From Euphorbia lathyris (lineage: Eukaryota > Streptophyta > Magnoliopsida > Malpighiales > Euphorbiaceae): a stretch of 64,000 nt of DNA. The DNA lies in assembly GCF_963576675.1 (NCBI RefSeq), contig NC_088913.1:2175001-2239000 (forward strand), written 5' to 3'. The notes beneath the pieces were generated by a model. It was given only the letters and a program-made list of their open reading frames with translations. It was not told the DNA's origin and searched no databases. A program made the translations under genes and the position numbers. Positions 34,061 through 44,760 of this stretch are shown in pieces; the stretch's first letter is position 1, and the number at the start of each line of letters is the position of its first letter.

Positions 34061-34069
34061 TATATATAA
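34061..34069 (-). promoter_or_regulatory. Candidate internal TATA box for the env-position ORF (unit 2)
   Basis: The minus strand reads TTATATATA, followed by a strongly pyrimidine-rich leader and the ATG 87 bp downstream. The layout is like a host gene promoter. The unit 1 copy has lost this segment. Confidence 0.5.
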
Positions 34070-34077
34070 GGGAGAAG

Positions 34078-34082
34078 TGGGG
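34078..34082. repeat. Target site duplication of the solo LTR, left copy
   Basis: TGGGG, identical to 35650-35654. Confidence 0.85.
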
Positions 34083-35649
34083 TGTTAAGCCCAAAATATA
34101 CCTAAAATATCATTAATATTTACATCATTTTTATTACAAATCTGTGTTGTTTTTATCTGTTTAGATTACTTTTACTCTCGAATATCTTTCTTTCTTGCAA
34201 GGTACCTAAATATTTGGTAAAATCCAAATAGGAACGAAAAAGGATCAAAAACAGAAGAAAACCCCTACAAAAGGAGTCAAAGACGACGTAAATCAAAAGC
34301 GCCAAGTCAAGGACACGAACGAGAGCAAAGAAGTGAAAAACGCACCGTGCCGCGACAGCGAATCCACCACTCGCGGCCGCGACACGCGTGGTTCAGCTAC
34401 TTCCTCCCTTCGTCCAAAGCTCAACTTAATGCTCCCCCATTCACGGCCGAGGATTCCCATTCTCGGTAAGTGCAGAAATTCTGCCAAAGTGCATTAAACA
34501 CATGTTGAAATCCAAGAAACGCGTTCGTTCAAGTGGATAAAGACGTCCTTTCACAACGGACACGACTCTTAACCAACGGATACAATTTTTCACAAAAGAC
34601 ACATCACTTCAATCTCAACCCTTCAATCTCTATAAATAAAGAGTTGGTGTTGAAAGTAATGTAATGTTATGTAATATAGATATAGAATCAGAGCGTAGAA
34701 CTAATGTCTAAGTTCTAAGTAAAAATAGTTCGAGAGTTAGAAATTAGATTATGTACAAAAACAAGTTGAGGTACACATATTGTTTATAGTTTAATTACAA
34801 CACAGTAGCGTTTAGACATTGTTCCAGTTTTAGTTTGCATTTTGGTAGTGGCCGACCGAATCCCTATTACGAAGTTACAGCGAGAAGATTGAGTAGAGTG
34901 TTCGCCCCTGAGCCTGACAACCTCTAAGGAAACCCAAGGAAAGGACTGATCAGCCGTTCACTTGCACGCCCTCGAAGAACTCGATGCTCCATGTTCTCTG
35001 TAAACTTGTATCAATTTATATTTCATCTAATAAAGTCCGTTCTATTCGATAAATCGTTATGCAGCACTTATGGTAACCAATCCACTAAAGTGATTGCTGG
35101 TGTTTTCATTAAAACGTAGTTAAATTCAAAATCATTACAAGGAAAATTTGTTGAACACTTAGGCAAATTATTATCTCGGTAGAGTTTTAATTTGGTTAAG
35201 GGCATTATGCCGGCTAAAGGGTTTTGCCACGTTCGAAGCCAATTAATTAGAGGTTCCGTCATTTATTTCATCATCATAATTGATACAAAGTTTAAGTTGT
35301 TTTCTTTGCTCAATGCAAATGAATACATTCATTTGTTTTTCTAAAAGTTCTAAATGTTCCTATTTTGTAAAATTCATCCCTAAATCAGAAGATCTTTCTA
35401 ACAATCGATATATTCTAATATAAAATCTTATTCCAGCATTTTCAAATACTCAAAGTCCACAAATTCAATTAAACAATTTCCTAAATTCAATTAGACAAAT
35501 TTCACTTTTCATTTACATTCAATAGTAAATCTAACAAGTTCGAAATTAACAGATTCAAAAATAAGTTTTTCGTTAAAAAACGTATCCCTGTGGGATCGAT
35601 ATTTTTATTACTACAAGCGAAACCGTGCACTTGCGGAAATTGCTCAACA
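34083..35649 (+). mobile_element. Solo LTR of a Ty3/gypsy-like element
   Basis: 1,567 bp from TGTTAAGCCC to GCTCAACA, flanked by identical TGGGG duplications and with no internal domain. A TATAAATA box near 34634 gives the + orientation. The ending with TCCCTGTGGGATCG followed by AAACCGTGCAC is a common style for plant gypsy LTRs; the exact family is not determined. It arose by recombination between the two LTRs of a full element inserted in unit 2 of E. No gene is present. Confidence 0.85.
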
Positions 35650-36609
35650 TGGGGAATCCAAGCATGGCTCGGATTCCTAGAGGGGTACGCGGGGCGTAAA
35701 GGGGGCTACGCCACGCGTATCCCTCCCCCTGATGTTATTTTACGCAAAATCGGTGAGATACGCGCGGCGTAAACAGGGTTACGCCACGCGTATCGGACCT
35801 CCTGCTCCTTTTTATGACAAAAAGGGCGGGGACGCGGGGCGTAAATCGGGTTACGCCCCACGTAAGCGGACGGAAGATGAAAGATTTTTGTGGTTTTTTG
35901 GTAATTTTCTAATTTTTTGATTTTTGGATTTATGAGTGTTTAATGATTTTTAATTGTTTTATGATTTTTATGTTTTATTTATGACTCTTTTTTTTTTAAT
36001 TTTTATTAATTTGTAATTAAGGGGGTAGTTAATGAAAATTTATTATGGAGGGAAGGTCGAAATTTGAATTTGAAAGGATGAGAATTGATTGGGTGGAAGA
36101 GGAGGTGGAGTGTGGAAGTGGGAAAGTTGTATAGGGAAGAGGAGTGATGGGAAGTTGGAGAGAGAGGAAGTTTCCATGGGGAGTTGTGATTCACAACTCC
36201 CCGAGGATACGCGCGGCGTACCCTAGGGTACGCCCCGCGTGTCCTCTACGTGGCATTTATTAAACAAGAGCTTGTTTTAGGGAAAACGTACGCGGGGCGC
36301 AAATTCGGGTACATCGCGCGTAGTGTGTCCTTTATTAAGTAAAAAGGGCAGACACACAACTACGCGGGTCGCAAGGGGTTGTACACCCCGCGTATTTTAA
36401 GAGTTTTGGCTTAATGTGGGATTTGTTTTTCTTTTGATTTTATGAAAATAAAAGAAAAAGGGAGAAAATAAAATAAAGTAAAGATGAAGATAATAATGCA
36501 AAATAAAGAAAGGAGATAACGTTTATAATATATATAGACAAGTGGTTCGAGGAATTCAAACCGATGCTACGTTTTGAGTCGAAGTAGCTCGACTTTCTTG
36601 TATGGCGGC
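35650..36609 (-). other. Gag to env-position spacer with GC hairpins (unit 2)
   Basis: Copy of 26463-27429. Hairpins at about 35684-35723, 35757-35796, 35829-35866, 36206-36244, 36285-36323 and 36361-36394. No gene apart from the pyrimidine-rich stretch 36006-36194, whose open frame is also seen in unit 1. Confidence 0.65.
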
Positions 36610-37310
36610 TTATTGCAAGACGTCCGCGTTGGAGCTTGACGGGTCCGAACTCCTATTGTTGAGGAGCGTTATCACTTGTCCGGATTCCCTATTCTTACCC
36701 CGCGGATTTTGTTCAGTGTTCGCCGGGAGGGTTCCTAGTGGCCTTTCTTGTTGTTGACAGTTTAGGTGGGCCACCTGGCGGCTAAGATCCCTACAAAACA
36801 CTTCGCTATCGGAAAGACGGGTTAATATGTCCTTCAACAATGACGTGACCGATTGGTCGTGTACATTGTTGGAAGGTGGAGTGTTTCGATCACCAGGCGC
36901 GGCTTGTGATTGCCCGAGCCCGTTTTCCCGAAATTCTTGCTCAAAGCCGGATGGGGGCCTCAACACGTTATTATTATTGCCATATGATAAGTTCGGGAGT
37001 TGGTACCGAGGCCTCCATCCGCCGTTATTATTATTATTATTATTGTGGTGAGAATATGAGTTCGGATGGGAATTATACCTTTGGTTACCTCCTATATAAC
37101 TTACATTTTCGGCATTGCCGCCGGAGGGGCTACCGATTTGGCAATTAAACGCATCATGGTCTCCACCACAGTGAGTGCACATCAGGACCTGCACACTTTT
37201 ATTGAGGCTTAATTGGGCGATCAACGAGTCAAGCTTCTTGTTCATTTCAGCTATGGAGCTTTTTGGAGCCTCTTTCTCCACAGCGAATGTCTGGTGTCGC
37301 GACGGGTCGG
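36610..37310 (-). pseudogene. Gag of element E, unit 2, C-terminal part
   Basis: Continuation of the gag at 43787-44518 beyond the element F insertion. It holds EKEAPKSSIAEMNKKLDSLI, the CTHCGGDHDAFNC knuckle and an Asn run two codons longer than in unit 1. The same tail follows, ending in DVLQ. The piece itself is open. Its junction with F carries the GTCGG duplication (37306-37310). Confidence 0.85.
37306..37310. repeat. Target site duplication of element F, left copy
   Basis: GTCGG, identical to 43787-43791. Confidence 0.92.
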
Positions 37311-39002
37311 TGATGCGGTTTCTGCGAAACCTCACTAAGGGATAAGTGTACCCCGTCGTTATCAAGTAATAAATTTCTGGTTTAAGTCCAGGTTATCGTC
37401 CACATGATTTATTTCTGCAAGTATCAAGCTACTCGGTCTCGGATGTTATCTAGGCTTAGGGGGTTTTGAGTTTGGTTTGTTTAATTAATCTACTCCTAGG
37501 TTGAATTATGCTAATCCTAGCTAAGTTATCTAATTCTAACTAAATTATCTAATTCTAGCTAAGTTATTCTAAGCCTAACTGAGTTACTCTACCCCTAATT
37601 GATCTTTCATTAATGAAACTATTCGAAGGAACATGGTATGAACGATAATAATAAAGATAGATTATCAAGTCTAATGAGTAAAAACCTAATCTGAGTCACT
37701 TGTATTCAAGGCGATTAACCCTACTTACCCTCCTGAGGTCCCTAGCGCGTGATTCCCTAAGGCCGAAACTAGGTCTAAGGCTCAGTAAATTGGCGCTTAA
37801 TCAACTAAGAGGTTGTCAATCTCCTAGGCTCTGACTAGGTCAGATTCAGCTCGCAATATGTGCCTACTAGATTTTGGGGCTTTTGAATGAGTTAAACCAA
37901 TTGAATAAAGCGTAAGACAGAGATTAGACAAATAATCATAGAACAAAACAAGAGCTAAATTATTATTAAAGGCGAAGATAATTGTCACAAGATACAATAA
38001 GTCAAGTTCGGCAACTGTATCAAAGAGTACAAACATGGAAAGATAAAAGGAGATACAAAAATCCCTTTCAGGGAACCTGTTTACTCTGCAGCCGGCGACT
38101 TGATCTTAAGGACGGACCTTGGTAATTCCTCGGTAGAAAGCTTTGAAGGAGCTTCAATGGAGGTTGAGAAAGATGGAGAAGATGAAGAGGAATTACAAAG
38201 GGAAAGCTAAAATAATTTACAAAAACGAAAGATATCTAATTTACATTGGAAAAACCCTATTTATAGACGCGGCTCGGCCCTCTTTTTGACCTATTTTCGT
38301 GTCCCCATTGATGTAGGAAGTCGTGGGGTCCATCGTGGCTTCGTGGGGGCGGAATTGGTCTTTTTGACCAATTCCCGCAGGTCTGCTCGCCGAGCAGGGC
38401 GAGCTGCTCGGCGAGCAGGGCTACTCGCGACGAGCAGCGCCCTGCTCGGTGAGCAGGCCTCTGGCGGCCTGCTCGGCGAGCAGGCACAGTGCCTGGGCGG
38501 TGCCTGGGCGGTGCCTGGGCAGTGCCCGGGCGGTGCCTGGGCAGTGCCTGGGCAGTGCTTGGGCTGCTCGCCGAGCACGCCCGGGCTGCGCGCCGATGCT
38601 CAACTCGCCGAGCGACTACCGTGGGTCCCCGAGACTCGATTTTTGCCTGAAATTGATCATGTTTTAACCTGCGCATGCACATAAACTCCAAACAACATTA
38701 GTCCAAGGGCTAAATTGACCCGCCAATCGCTTATTTGAGCAAACGCTTCGTTTGGTGCGACTTTTGACGGATCAATTAGCTTCAAAAGATAACGGAATTA
38801 TAATATGCATGCCATTTTGGCCGTATTTGCCTAAATTGATCATAAAACGAGCCTAAACAATGAAAAGTAAATAAAACGTTTCCAATTTCTAACTAACTCA
38901 CACAAAAGCATTTAAATGCGAGAATTGCTCGCTTATTAACTAAATAACGCTAAAACCCGTCCTAAAACCGTACCCAAAGATAGGGGTTTTTGACCCCTAT
39001 CA
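37311..39002 (-). repeat. 3' LTR of element F
   Basis: TATAAATAG box near 38270 on the minus strand. GC-rich array at 38383-38615. No gene. Confidence 0.92.
38383..38615. repeat. GC-rich array with a 10 bp minisatellite (3' LTR of F)
   Basis: CTGCTCGGCGAGCAG-type words are followed by seven tandem 10 bp units of the TGCCTGGGCG/A type (about 38490-38564), then more GCTCGCCGAGC words. The partner LTR (43163-43400) has five units. Confidence 0.8.
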
Positions 39003-40610
39003 AACCTCCTCGCACTTAAAACTTTACTTGTCCCCAAGTAAACTAAAAAAAACTAAACCCGCCATCACAAGCAAGCTAGAAAACCTCCCGGTTTGACTAG
39101 GTGCTTGACACAACTTCGAGCATCTGTAATTACATGCATTCGGAAATACAAAGTAGAGACACGATATCCAAAAGCCGCATTTCAATTATCATGGGTCATA
39201 GTTTTAAGCAAATGGACACATGTTCAATTAAACGAGTTTAAGGGGATCGCTAAGTAAAACACCTCACCATAGGTAGTTCACTCATTCACACAATTTTGGT
39301 GGCTAAAGTGTTTACTCTCGGCTTATGTTCTTGCTTAGGATTACGCTGATTTTGCACGTTCATCCGAGTTCCTCTACTATGCTATATGATTCCGATGATA
39401 TAAAAAACAGCCTCTAATTGGGGTTGTAATGTGGTTAGAGGGTTAAAGGTACAACAAGGGTTATCAGTTCTAACGCTACAAAAACAAAATTTAAATGGCT
39501 TTAGCAAATATGAAGTGACTGAGCTTTTTATTCATCCCTTATTATTTTCTTTTTGCGGTGTTTTCTTTGAGACGTTTTTTATTTCTCTAAGAACTGGGGA
39601 ATGGAGTTATTCCCTTTTGTTCGTCTCTTTTCTTTTCCTTTTCTTTTTCTGTTTTTCTCTTTCTTTTCCCCCCTTTTTTTCTTTTTGGGATAGTGATGCT
39701 CATTCACTTCTTAGCCTTTTGGCTTGCTACTGAAATGCCATAAACAAAGATAAAGCGCTAGAAGAAAACAAAGGCTCTAATTGAGCTTTGTAAAGAAAAA
39801 GAAATTGGGTTAAATAGCGAACCAAATGAAGGTTTCGCAAAAACGGGTTAGAACGAAAGAAAAATCTACAAACTACAAAAATGTAGGCTCAATGGGGCTT
39901 CCTAGAGTGGATGAAAAAGAAAAAATAAGGTAAAGAAAAGGGTTAATTCTAATGAGGCTGATTCATCGTTTATCATCTCAAATCATTGCAGGTAGGTTCA
40001 ACACAGTATTAGGTGCAAAATCTGTAATCTTCCACAAGTCAAAGCATTCACATAAAAATGTCAAGAAAAAGAGCTTTTTGATGTTCGCTCTTAGGCTCAA
40101 ATTCAGCTTACAATTCTTTGGGTTTCAATTTTGTGTTTACTAGTTTTCCCCAAACTCAAGTTTAATATCACATGCCTTTATCTACCTAAGTAATGATTTT
40201 GGCATTTCTTCAAAAGTAGGGTCTAAATGCAAACTGTAGCTCATGCTTTTACAGATACAAGAGTTGTGTCCCACGCCTAAACTAGTTGTCATGCAATTTT
40301 AGATTCGGTTCTCAGCCCTCAAAGACAAATAACGAAGTTTAGATTCGAAGGAGGTTCACGGTTTTAGGTCCTAAACATGCAAAACCTAAATAAAACCTGG
40401 AAAACGGAAAACTAAACTAGACACGACGCAACAAAAATTTAAAAATTATACAATTTTTGTAAGTTTGTCTACCCCTCCTCCTCACACTAAAAATATGCAA
40501 TAAGTTCCAACATTGCATCACAAACCATAAAGTACAAGTGCAAAAAGTTAGGGTGGAGAAGAAAACTTACGAATTTTATCGCAATCGCCAAAAGCTTGAC
40601 GATTTGCGGT
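39003..40610 (-). other. 3' non-coding region of element F
   Basis: Polypurine tract next to the LTR. About 1.55 kb closely similar to 8102-9655 of element G, with no gene. Similarity stops where the G integrase stop codon would be. Confidence 0.75.
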
Positions 40611-40624
40611 GGCAAATTTTTTTT

Positions 40625-40655
<31 letters not shown>

Positions 40656-41094
40656 CAGCTTCGTTCGAGAAAAAATCCCGAACCGCTGCTTATCTCGGCC
40701 GAGCAGCGGGCTAGGCGCAGTGCCCAGCGGTGGGCTGCACGCCAGCGCCCAGCGGCGGGCTGGGCGCAGTGCCCAGCGGCGGGCTGGGCGCCAGCGCCCA
40801 GCTCGGCGAGCTGGGCCTCCTGGGGCCAATTTTTTTTTTTTTTAATTTTATTTTAAACCTGAAAACTTAAAAATAAAAAAAAAATAAAAATAAAATAAAA
40901 TAAAATAAAAGAAAACTAAACAACTAAAACAAAATATTTATTTATTTATTATTATTTTTTTTTTTTTAAACGAACACTAAAAAAAACGTAAAAGAAAACT
41001 AAAAAGACTAAACTAAAAGATCAATGTATAATCTAAATAAAACAAACCTGAAAAGTTTTATTAAAACTTGGGTTGCCTCCCAAGAAGCGCTACG
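40611..41094. repeat. Homopolymer-flanked GC island (element F)
   Basis: A T and TTA/TTTA run (40617-40660) is followed by a GC-rich block (about 40680-40830) of repeated GCGGGCTGGGCGCCAGCGCCCAG-like words, read here as GCGGGCTGGGCGC and CAGCGCCCAGC. A further T run and A-rich tracts extend to about 41000. No gene. It occupies the place of the missing pol. Confidence 0.75.
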
Positions 41095-41643
41095 TTATAG
41101 TCGGTGAGCTCGACATAGAATTCCCGCATAGGTGTATGCTTCTACTCGCGTTAGGAATTCAAATTCCTGAATAAATAATCCGTACCTACAAAACGGATTA
41201 TCAGTTTCAAAGATTTTTATTGAAAACAAATGATCAAATTTAAATAAATTATGAAAACGTTTAGTTTGCTCCCTTTTTGATTCTCTAGGTAGATCAAAGA
41301 GAATGAAAGTTTCTGGACTTGGAGCAAAACTGAACTCTTCTATCGTTGGATTCTTCTCTAGAGGCTCAATTTCAACTGATTCCTCAATTAATATTGAAAC
41401 TTTTGGTTTCTCATAATTAGGGATCAGTTCTTCATTGTTAATGGGAGGAGATATTACCTTATCAACCTGACCTACCAAATTGGGTTCTTTATTTGATTCG
41501 TCCGCGGTTGAATGAACTAGGATCCCTTTTTGTATGCATAAATTTTTAATTGAGGCATACAAATCGTCAGTTTGATCTTCGTGAGTAGATAGAAAGTTAA
41601 GCAAATGCGTAATAGACTCCTTATTTCCATTGTTTCTAGCCAT
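41095..41643 (-). CDS. Conserved ORF of unknown function (element F)
   Basis: 182 codons from the ATG at 41643, in the gag position after the primer site. It has no Gag core or zinc knuckle. The N-terminal half is acidic and variable. The C-terminal 80 residues match the ORF of element H (52798-53412): NPTIEEF, SPETFILFDLPRESKREQTK, FHNLFKF, then FETDNPFCRYGLFIQEF and LTRVEAYT. Just after the match, in the +1 frame, the DNA encodes VELTDYNVALLGRQPK, also kept in H. I do not recognise the family. Shared sequence between elements with different LTRs suggests a retained role, but common descent alone could explain it. Confidence 0.6.
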   Translation of the reverse strand: MARNNGNKESITHLLNFLSTHEDQTDDLYASIKNLCIQKGILVHSTADESNKEPNLVGQVDKVISPPINNEELIPNYEKPKVSILIEESVEIEPLEKNPTIEEFSFAPSPETFILFDLPRESKREQTKRFHNLFKFDHLFSIKIFETDNPFCRYGLFIQEFEFLTRVEAYTYAGILCRAHRL

Positions 41644-41800
41644 TTTCTCAAAAAAGAAGAATCATTAGAAATAACAATAAAAATTAAAAACAAATATTCA
41701 CAAAAAGAAAAGTATAAACGATTATAAACAAAAGATAATAACAAGGAATGCCTAAACTAACAAATCGACCTTTGGTTCGATATTGCAGAAGAAATAAATC

Positions 41801-42090
41801 CCCGGCAACGGCGCCAAAAACTTGATTATTGGCGGTTGTCGGGATTTATAGAATTAATCTACTCTCCCCGGCAACGGCGCCAAAAACTTGTTTATTGGCG
41901 GTTGTCGGGTATTTATAGAATTAATCTACTATTCCCCGGCAACGGCGTCAAAAACTTGATTATTGGCGGTTGTCGGGTATTTATAGAATTAATCTACAAT
42001 CCCCGGCAACGGCGCCAAAAACTTGATTATTGGCGGTTGTCGGGTATTTATAGAATTAATCTACAATCCTCGGCAACGGCGCCAAAAACT
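41801..42090 (-). repeat. Tandem array of five tRNA-Asp primer sites (element F)
   Basis: Four units of about 65 bp repeat a primer-site sequence (+ strand CCCCGGCAACGGCGCCAAAA) followed by GATTATTGGCGGTTGTCGGG and a short AT-rich tail. A fifth primer site (42067-42084) abuts the LTR and has one mismatch at 42070. Within each unit CCCGGCAACGGCGCCAA can pair with TTGGCGGTTGTCGGG, so each primer site can fold into a hairpin. Confidence 0.88.
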
Positions 42091-43786
42091 TGATGCGGTT
42101 TCTGCGAAACCTCACTAAGGGATAACTGTACCCCGTCGTTATCAAGTAATAAATTTCTGGTTTAAGTCCAGGTTATCGTCCACATGATTTATTTCTGCAA
42201 GTATCAAGCTACTCGGTCTCGGATGTTATCTAGGCTTAGGGGGTTTTGAGTTTGGTTTGTTTAATTAATCTACTCCTAGGTTGAATTATGCTAATCCTAG
42301 CTAAGTTATCTAATTCTAACTAAATTATCTAATTCTAGCTAAGTTATTCTAAGCCTAACTGAGTTACTCTACCCCTAATTGATCTTTCATTAATGAAACT
42401 ATTCGAAGGAACATGGTATGAACGATAATAATAAAGATAGATTATCAAGTCTAATGAGTAAAAACCTAATCTGAGTCACTTGTATTCAAGGCGATTAACC
42501 CTACTTACCCTCCTGAGGTCCCTAGCGCGTGATTCCCTAAGGCCGAAACTAGGTCTAAGGCTCAGTAAATTGGCGCTTAATCAACTAAGAGGTTGTCAAT
42601 CTCTTAGGCTCTGACTAGGTCAGATTCAGCTCGCAATATGTGCCTACTAGATTTTGGGGCTTTTGAATGAGTTAAACCAATTGAATAAAGCGTAAGACAG
42701 AGATTAGACAAATAATCATAGAACAAAATAAGAGCTAAATTATTATTAAAGGCGAAGATAATTGTCACAAGATACAATAAGTCAAGTTCGGCAACTGTAT
42801 CAAAGAGTACAAACATGGAAAGATAAAAGGAGATACAAAAATCCCTTTCAGGGAACCTGTTTACTCTGCAGCCGGCGACTTGATCTTAAGGACGGACCTT
42901 GGTAATTCCTCGGTAGAAAGCTTTGAAGGAGCTTCAATGGAGGTTGAGAAAGATGGAGAAGAGGAAGAGGAATTACAAGGGGAAAGCTAAAATAATTTAC
43001 AAAAACGAAAGATATCTAATTTACATTGGAAAACCCCTATTTATAGACGCGGCTCGGCCCTCTTTTTGACCTATTTTCGTGTCCCCATTGATGTAGGAAG
43101 TCGTGGGGTCCATCGTGGCTTCGTGGGGGCAGAATTGGTCTTTTTGACCAATTCCCGCAGGTCTGCTCGCCGAGCAGGGCGAGCTGCTCGGCGAGCAGGG
43201 CTACTCGCGACGAGCAGCGCCCTGCTCGGCGAGCAGGCCTCTGGCGGCCTGCTCGGCGAGCAGGCCTCTGGTGCCTGCTCGGCGAGCAGGCACAGTGCCT
43301 GGGCGGTGCCTGGGCAGTGCCTGGGCGGTGCCTGGGCAGTGCCTGGGCTGCTCGCCGAGCAGCGCCCGGGCTGCGCGCCGATGCTCAATTCGCCGAGCGA
43401 CTACCGGGGGCCCCGAGACTCGATTTTTGCCTGAAATTGATCATGTTTTAACCTGCACACGCACATAAACTCCAAACAACATTAGTCCAAGGGCTAAATT
43501 GACCCGCCAATCGCTTATTTGAGCAAACGCTTCGTTTGGTGCGACTTTTGACGGATCAATTAGCTTCAAAAGATAACGGAATTATAATATGCATGCCATT
43601 TTGGCCGTATTTGCCTAAATTGATCATAAAACGAGCCTAAACAACGAAAAGTAAATAAAACGTTTCCAATTTCTAACTAACTCACACAAAAGCATTTAAA
43701 TGCGAGAATTGCTCGCTTATTAACTAAATAACGCTAAAACCCGTCCTAAAACCGTACCCAAAGATAGGGGTTTTTGACCCCTATCA
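42091..43786 (-). repeat. 5' LTR of element F
   Basis: 1,696 bp. TATAAATAG box near 43038-43047 (minus). Confidence 0.92.
43163..43400. repeat. GC-rich array with a 10 bp minisatellite (5' LTR of F)
   Basis: As in 38383-38615, but with one more GCTCGGCGAGC word pair and two fewer 10 bp units (43295-43349). Confidence 0.8.
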
Positions 43787-43791
43787 GTCGG
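43787..43791. repeat. Target site duplication of element F, right copy
   Basis: GTCGG. Confidence 0.92.
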
Positions 43792-44518
43792 TAAGCCGAT
43801 CCTCTTGCCACTGCACAGTTTTCCTTGCGAGCTCATGAATGAGCTCGTAGGCCTCACTAGCTGACTTCCGAAATAGATCCCCACCTGCAGCGGAGTCAAC
43901 AGTTGCACGGTTAGTGGGAGTTAACCCGTGGTAAAAGTGCTTACCAAGTCGTGCTTTGGGATGTCATGGTGGGGGCAGTTTCGGAGCAACTTCCGGAACT
44001 TAGCCCAAGCTGCGTGAAGGGCCTCGCATTCCAACTGCCTGAAGGATGTGATATCGGTCCGTAACTTGACTGTTTTGGACGGCGGAAAATAGTAGGAAAC
44101 AAAACTCCTTTTCGAGCTCTTCCCATGGCGTGATGGATCCCGCCTCCAATGAGTGTAGCCATTCCAACGCCTGTCCTGTCAATGAAAAAGGAAACAATTT
44201 TAGTCTCACGGCCTCAACGGGAACACCATTTTGCCGAGAGGTATCGGCACACATAAGAAATTTATCCAAATGTTCATTGGGGTTCTCATGGAGTTCCCCT
44301 CCAAATTGACCACATTGTTGTATCAATTGGATCATTCCGGTCTTGATCTCGTATGTGTTGGCCGGGATCGTGGGAGCGACAATGCCGTTACGATTTTGGG
44401 GACGATGCGGTGCAAGGATCTCCATCATCGAACGCGTATCATTGCCCCCGCGGACGTTGTTCACGTGTGGCCTTTGGTTTCCGTCGGGTTGGTTGACCTC
44501 GGCGTTGGGGTTTGCCAT
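43787..44518 (-). pseudogene. Gag of element E, unit 2, N-terminal part
   Basis: Begins MANPNAEVNQPDGNQ at 44518. The upstream start used in unit 1 is frame-shifted here by a one-base loss near 44600. The core is clear to EFCFLLF, where an extra base at about 44100 shifts the frame. A further one-base loss occurs near 43937. The Gln codon that is a stop in unit 1 is intact. Element F interrupts the gene at 43786. Confidence 0.85.
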
Positions 44519-44736
44519 TTTCTCTTTTCGAATCTTACAAAGAGTACGTTCAATTTCAAGATCAATAGGAATAAGAGAATCACTTTTTGATCGGGTGTCA
44601 TAAAGTAAAAAGAAGTATAAAAGGTTATCAACAAGAAAGAATAATGTTAGTCAAAGTATATATAAACAATTTATACAAAACGAATGCTTAAACTAACAAT
44701 GAAACGTTTTTGTCTAGTATTGTAGGAGATTATAAA

Positions 44737-44754
44737 TCCCCGGCAACGGCGCCA
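44737..44754 (-). other. tRNA-Asp primer-binding site (element E, unit 2)
   Basis: 18 of 18 match; adjoins LTR 3, the true 5' end of the tandem element. Confidence 0.9.
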
Positions 44755-44760
44755 AAAACT

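Larger units (their letters stand above)
37311..43786 (-). mobile_element. Non-autonomous Athila-like element F
   Basis: 6,476 bp with TGATGCGG..CTATCA LTRs, a tRNA-Asp primer site and a perfect GTCGG duplication. The LTRs (1,692 and 1,696 bp) differ at only a few sites, so it is recent. The internal 3.1 kb contains no gag core or pol. It has one ORF (41095-41643), GC and homopolymer tracts, and the same 3' non-coding block as element G. It belongs to the LTR family of G and would depend on such an element for mobility. Confidence 0.92.

Noticed and set aside
34293..34487. Open frames inside the solo LTR as a possible gene
   Set aside because: Short, with no recognisable motif; the segment is a TSD-flanked LTR.
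38286..38684. Several long open frames over the GC-rich LTR arrays (also at 7426-7866, 43066-43434)
   Set aside because: GC-rich repeats lack stops in several frames on both strands; the products are low complexity and change with repeat number between LTRs.
41836..42093. Open frame encoding tandem FIELIYSPRQRRQ-like repeats
   Set aside because: It is a by-product of the 65 bp primer-site repeat unit, whose length happens to keep the frame open.
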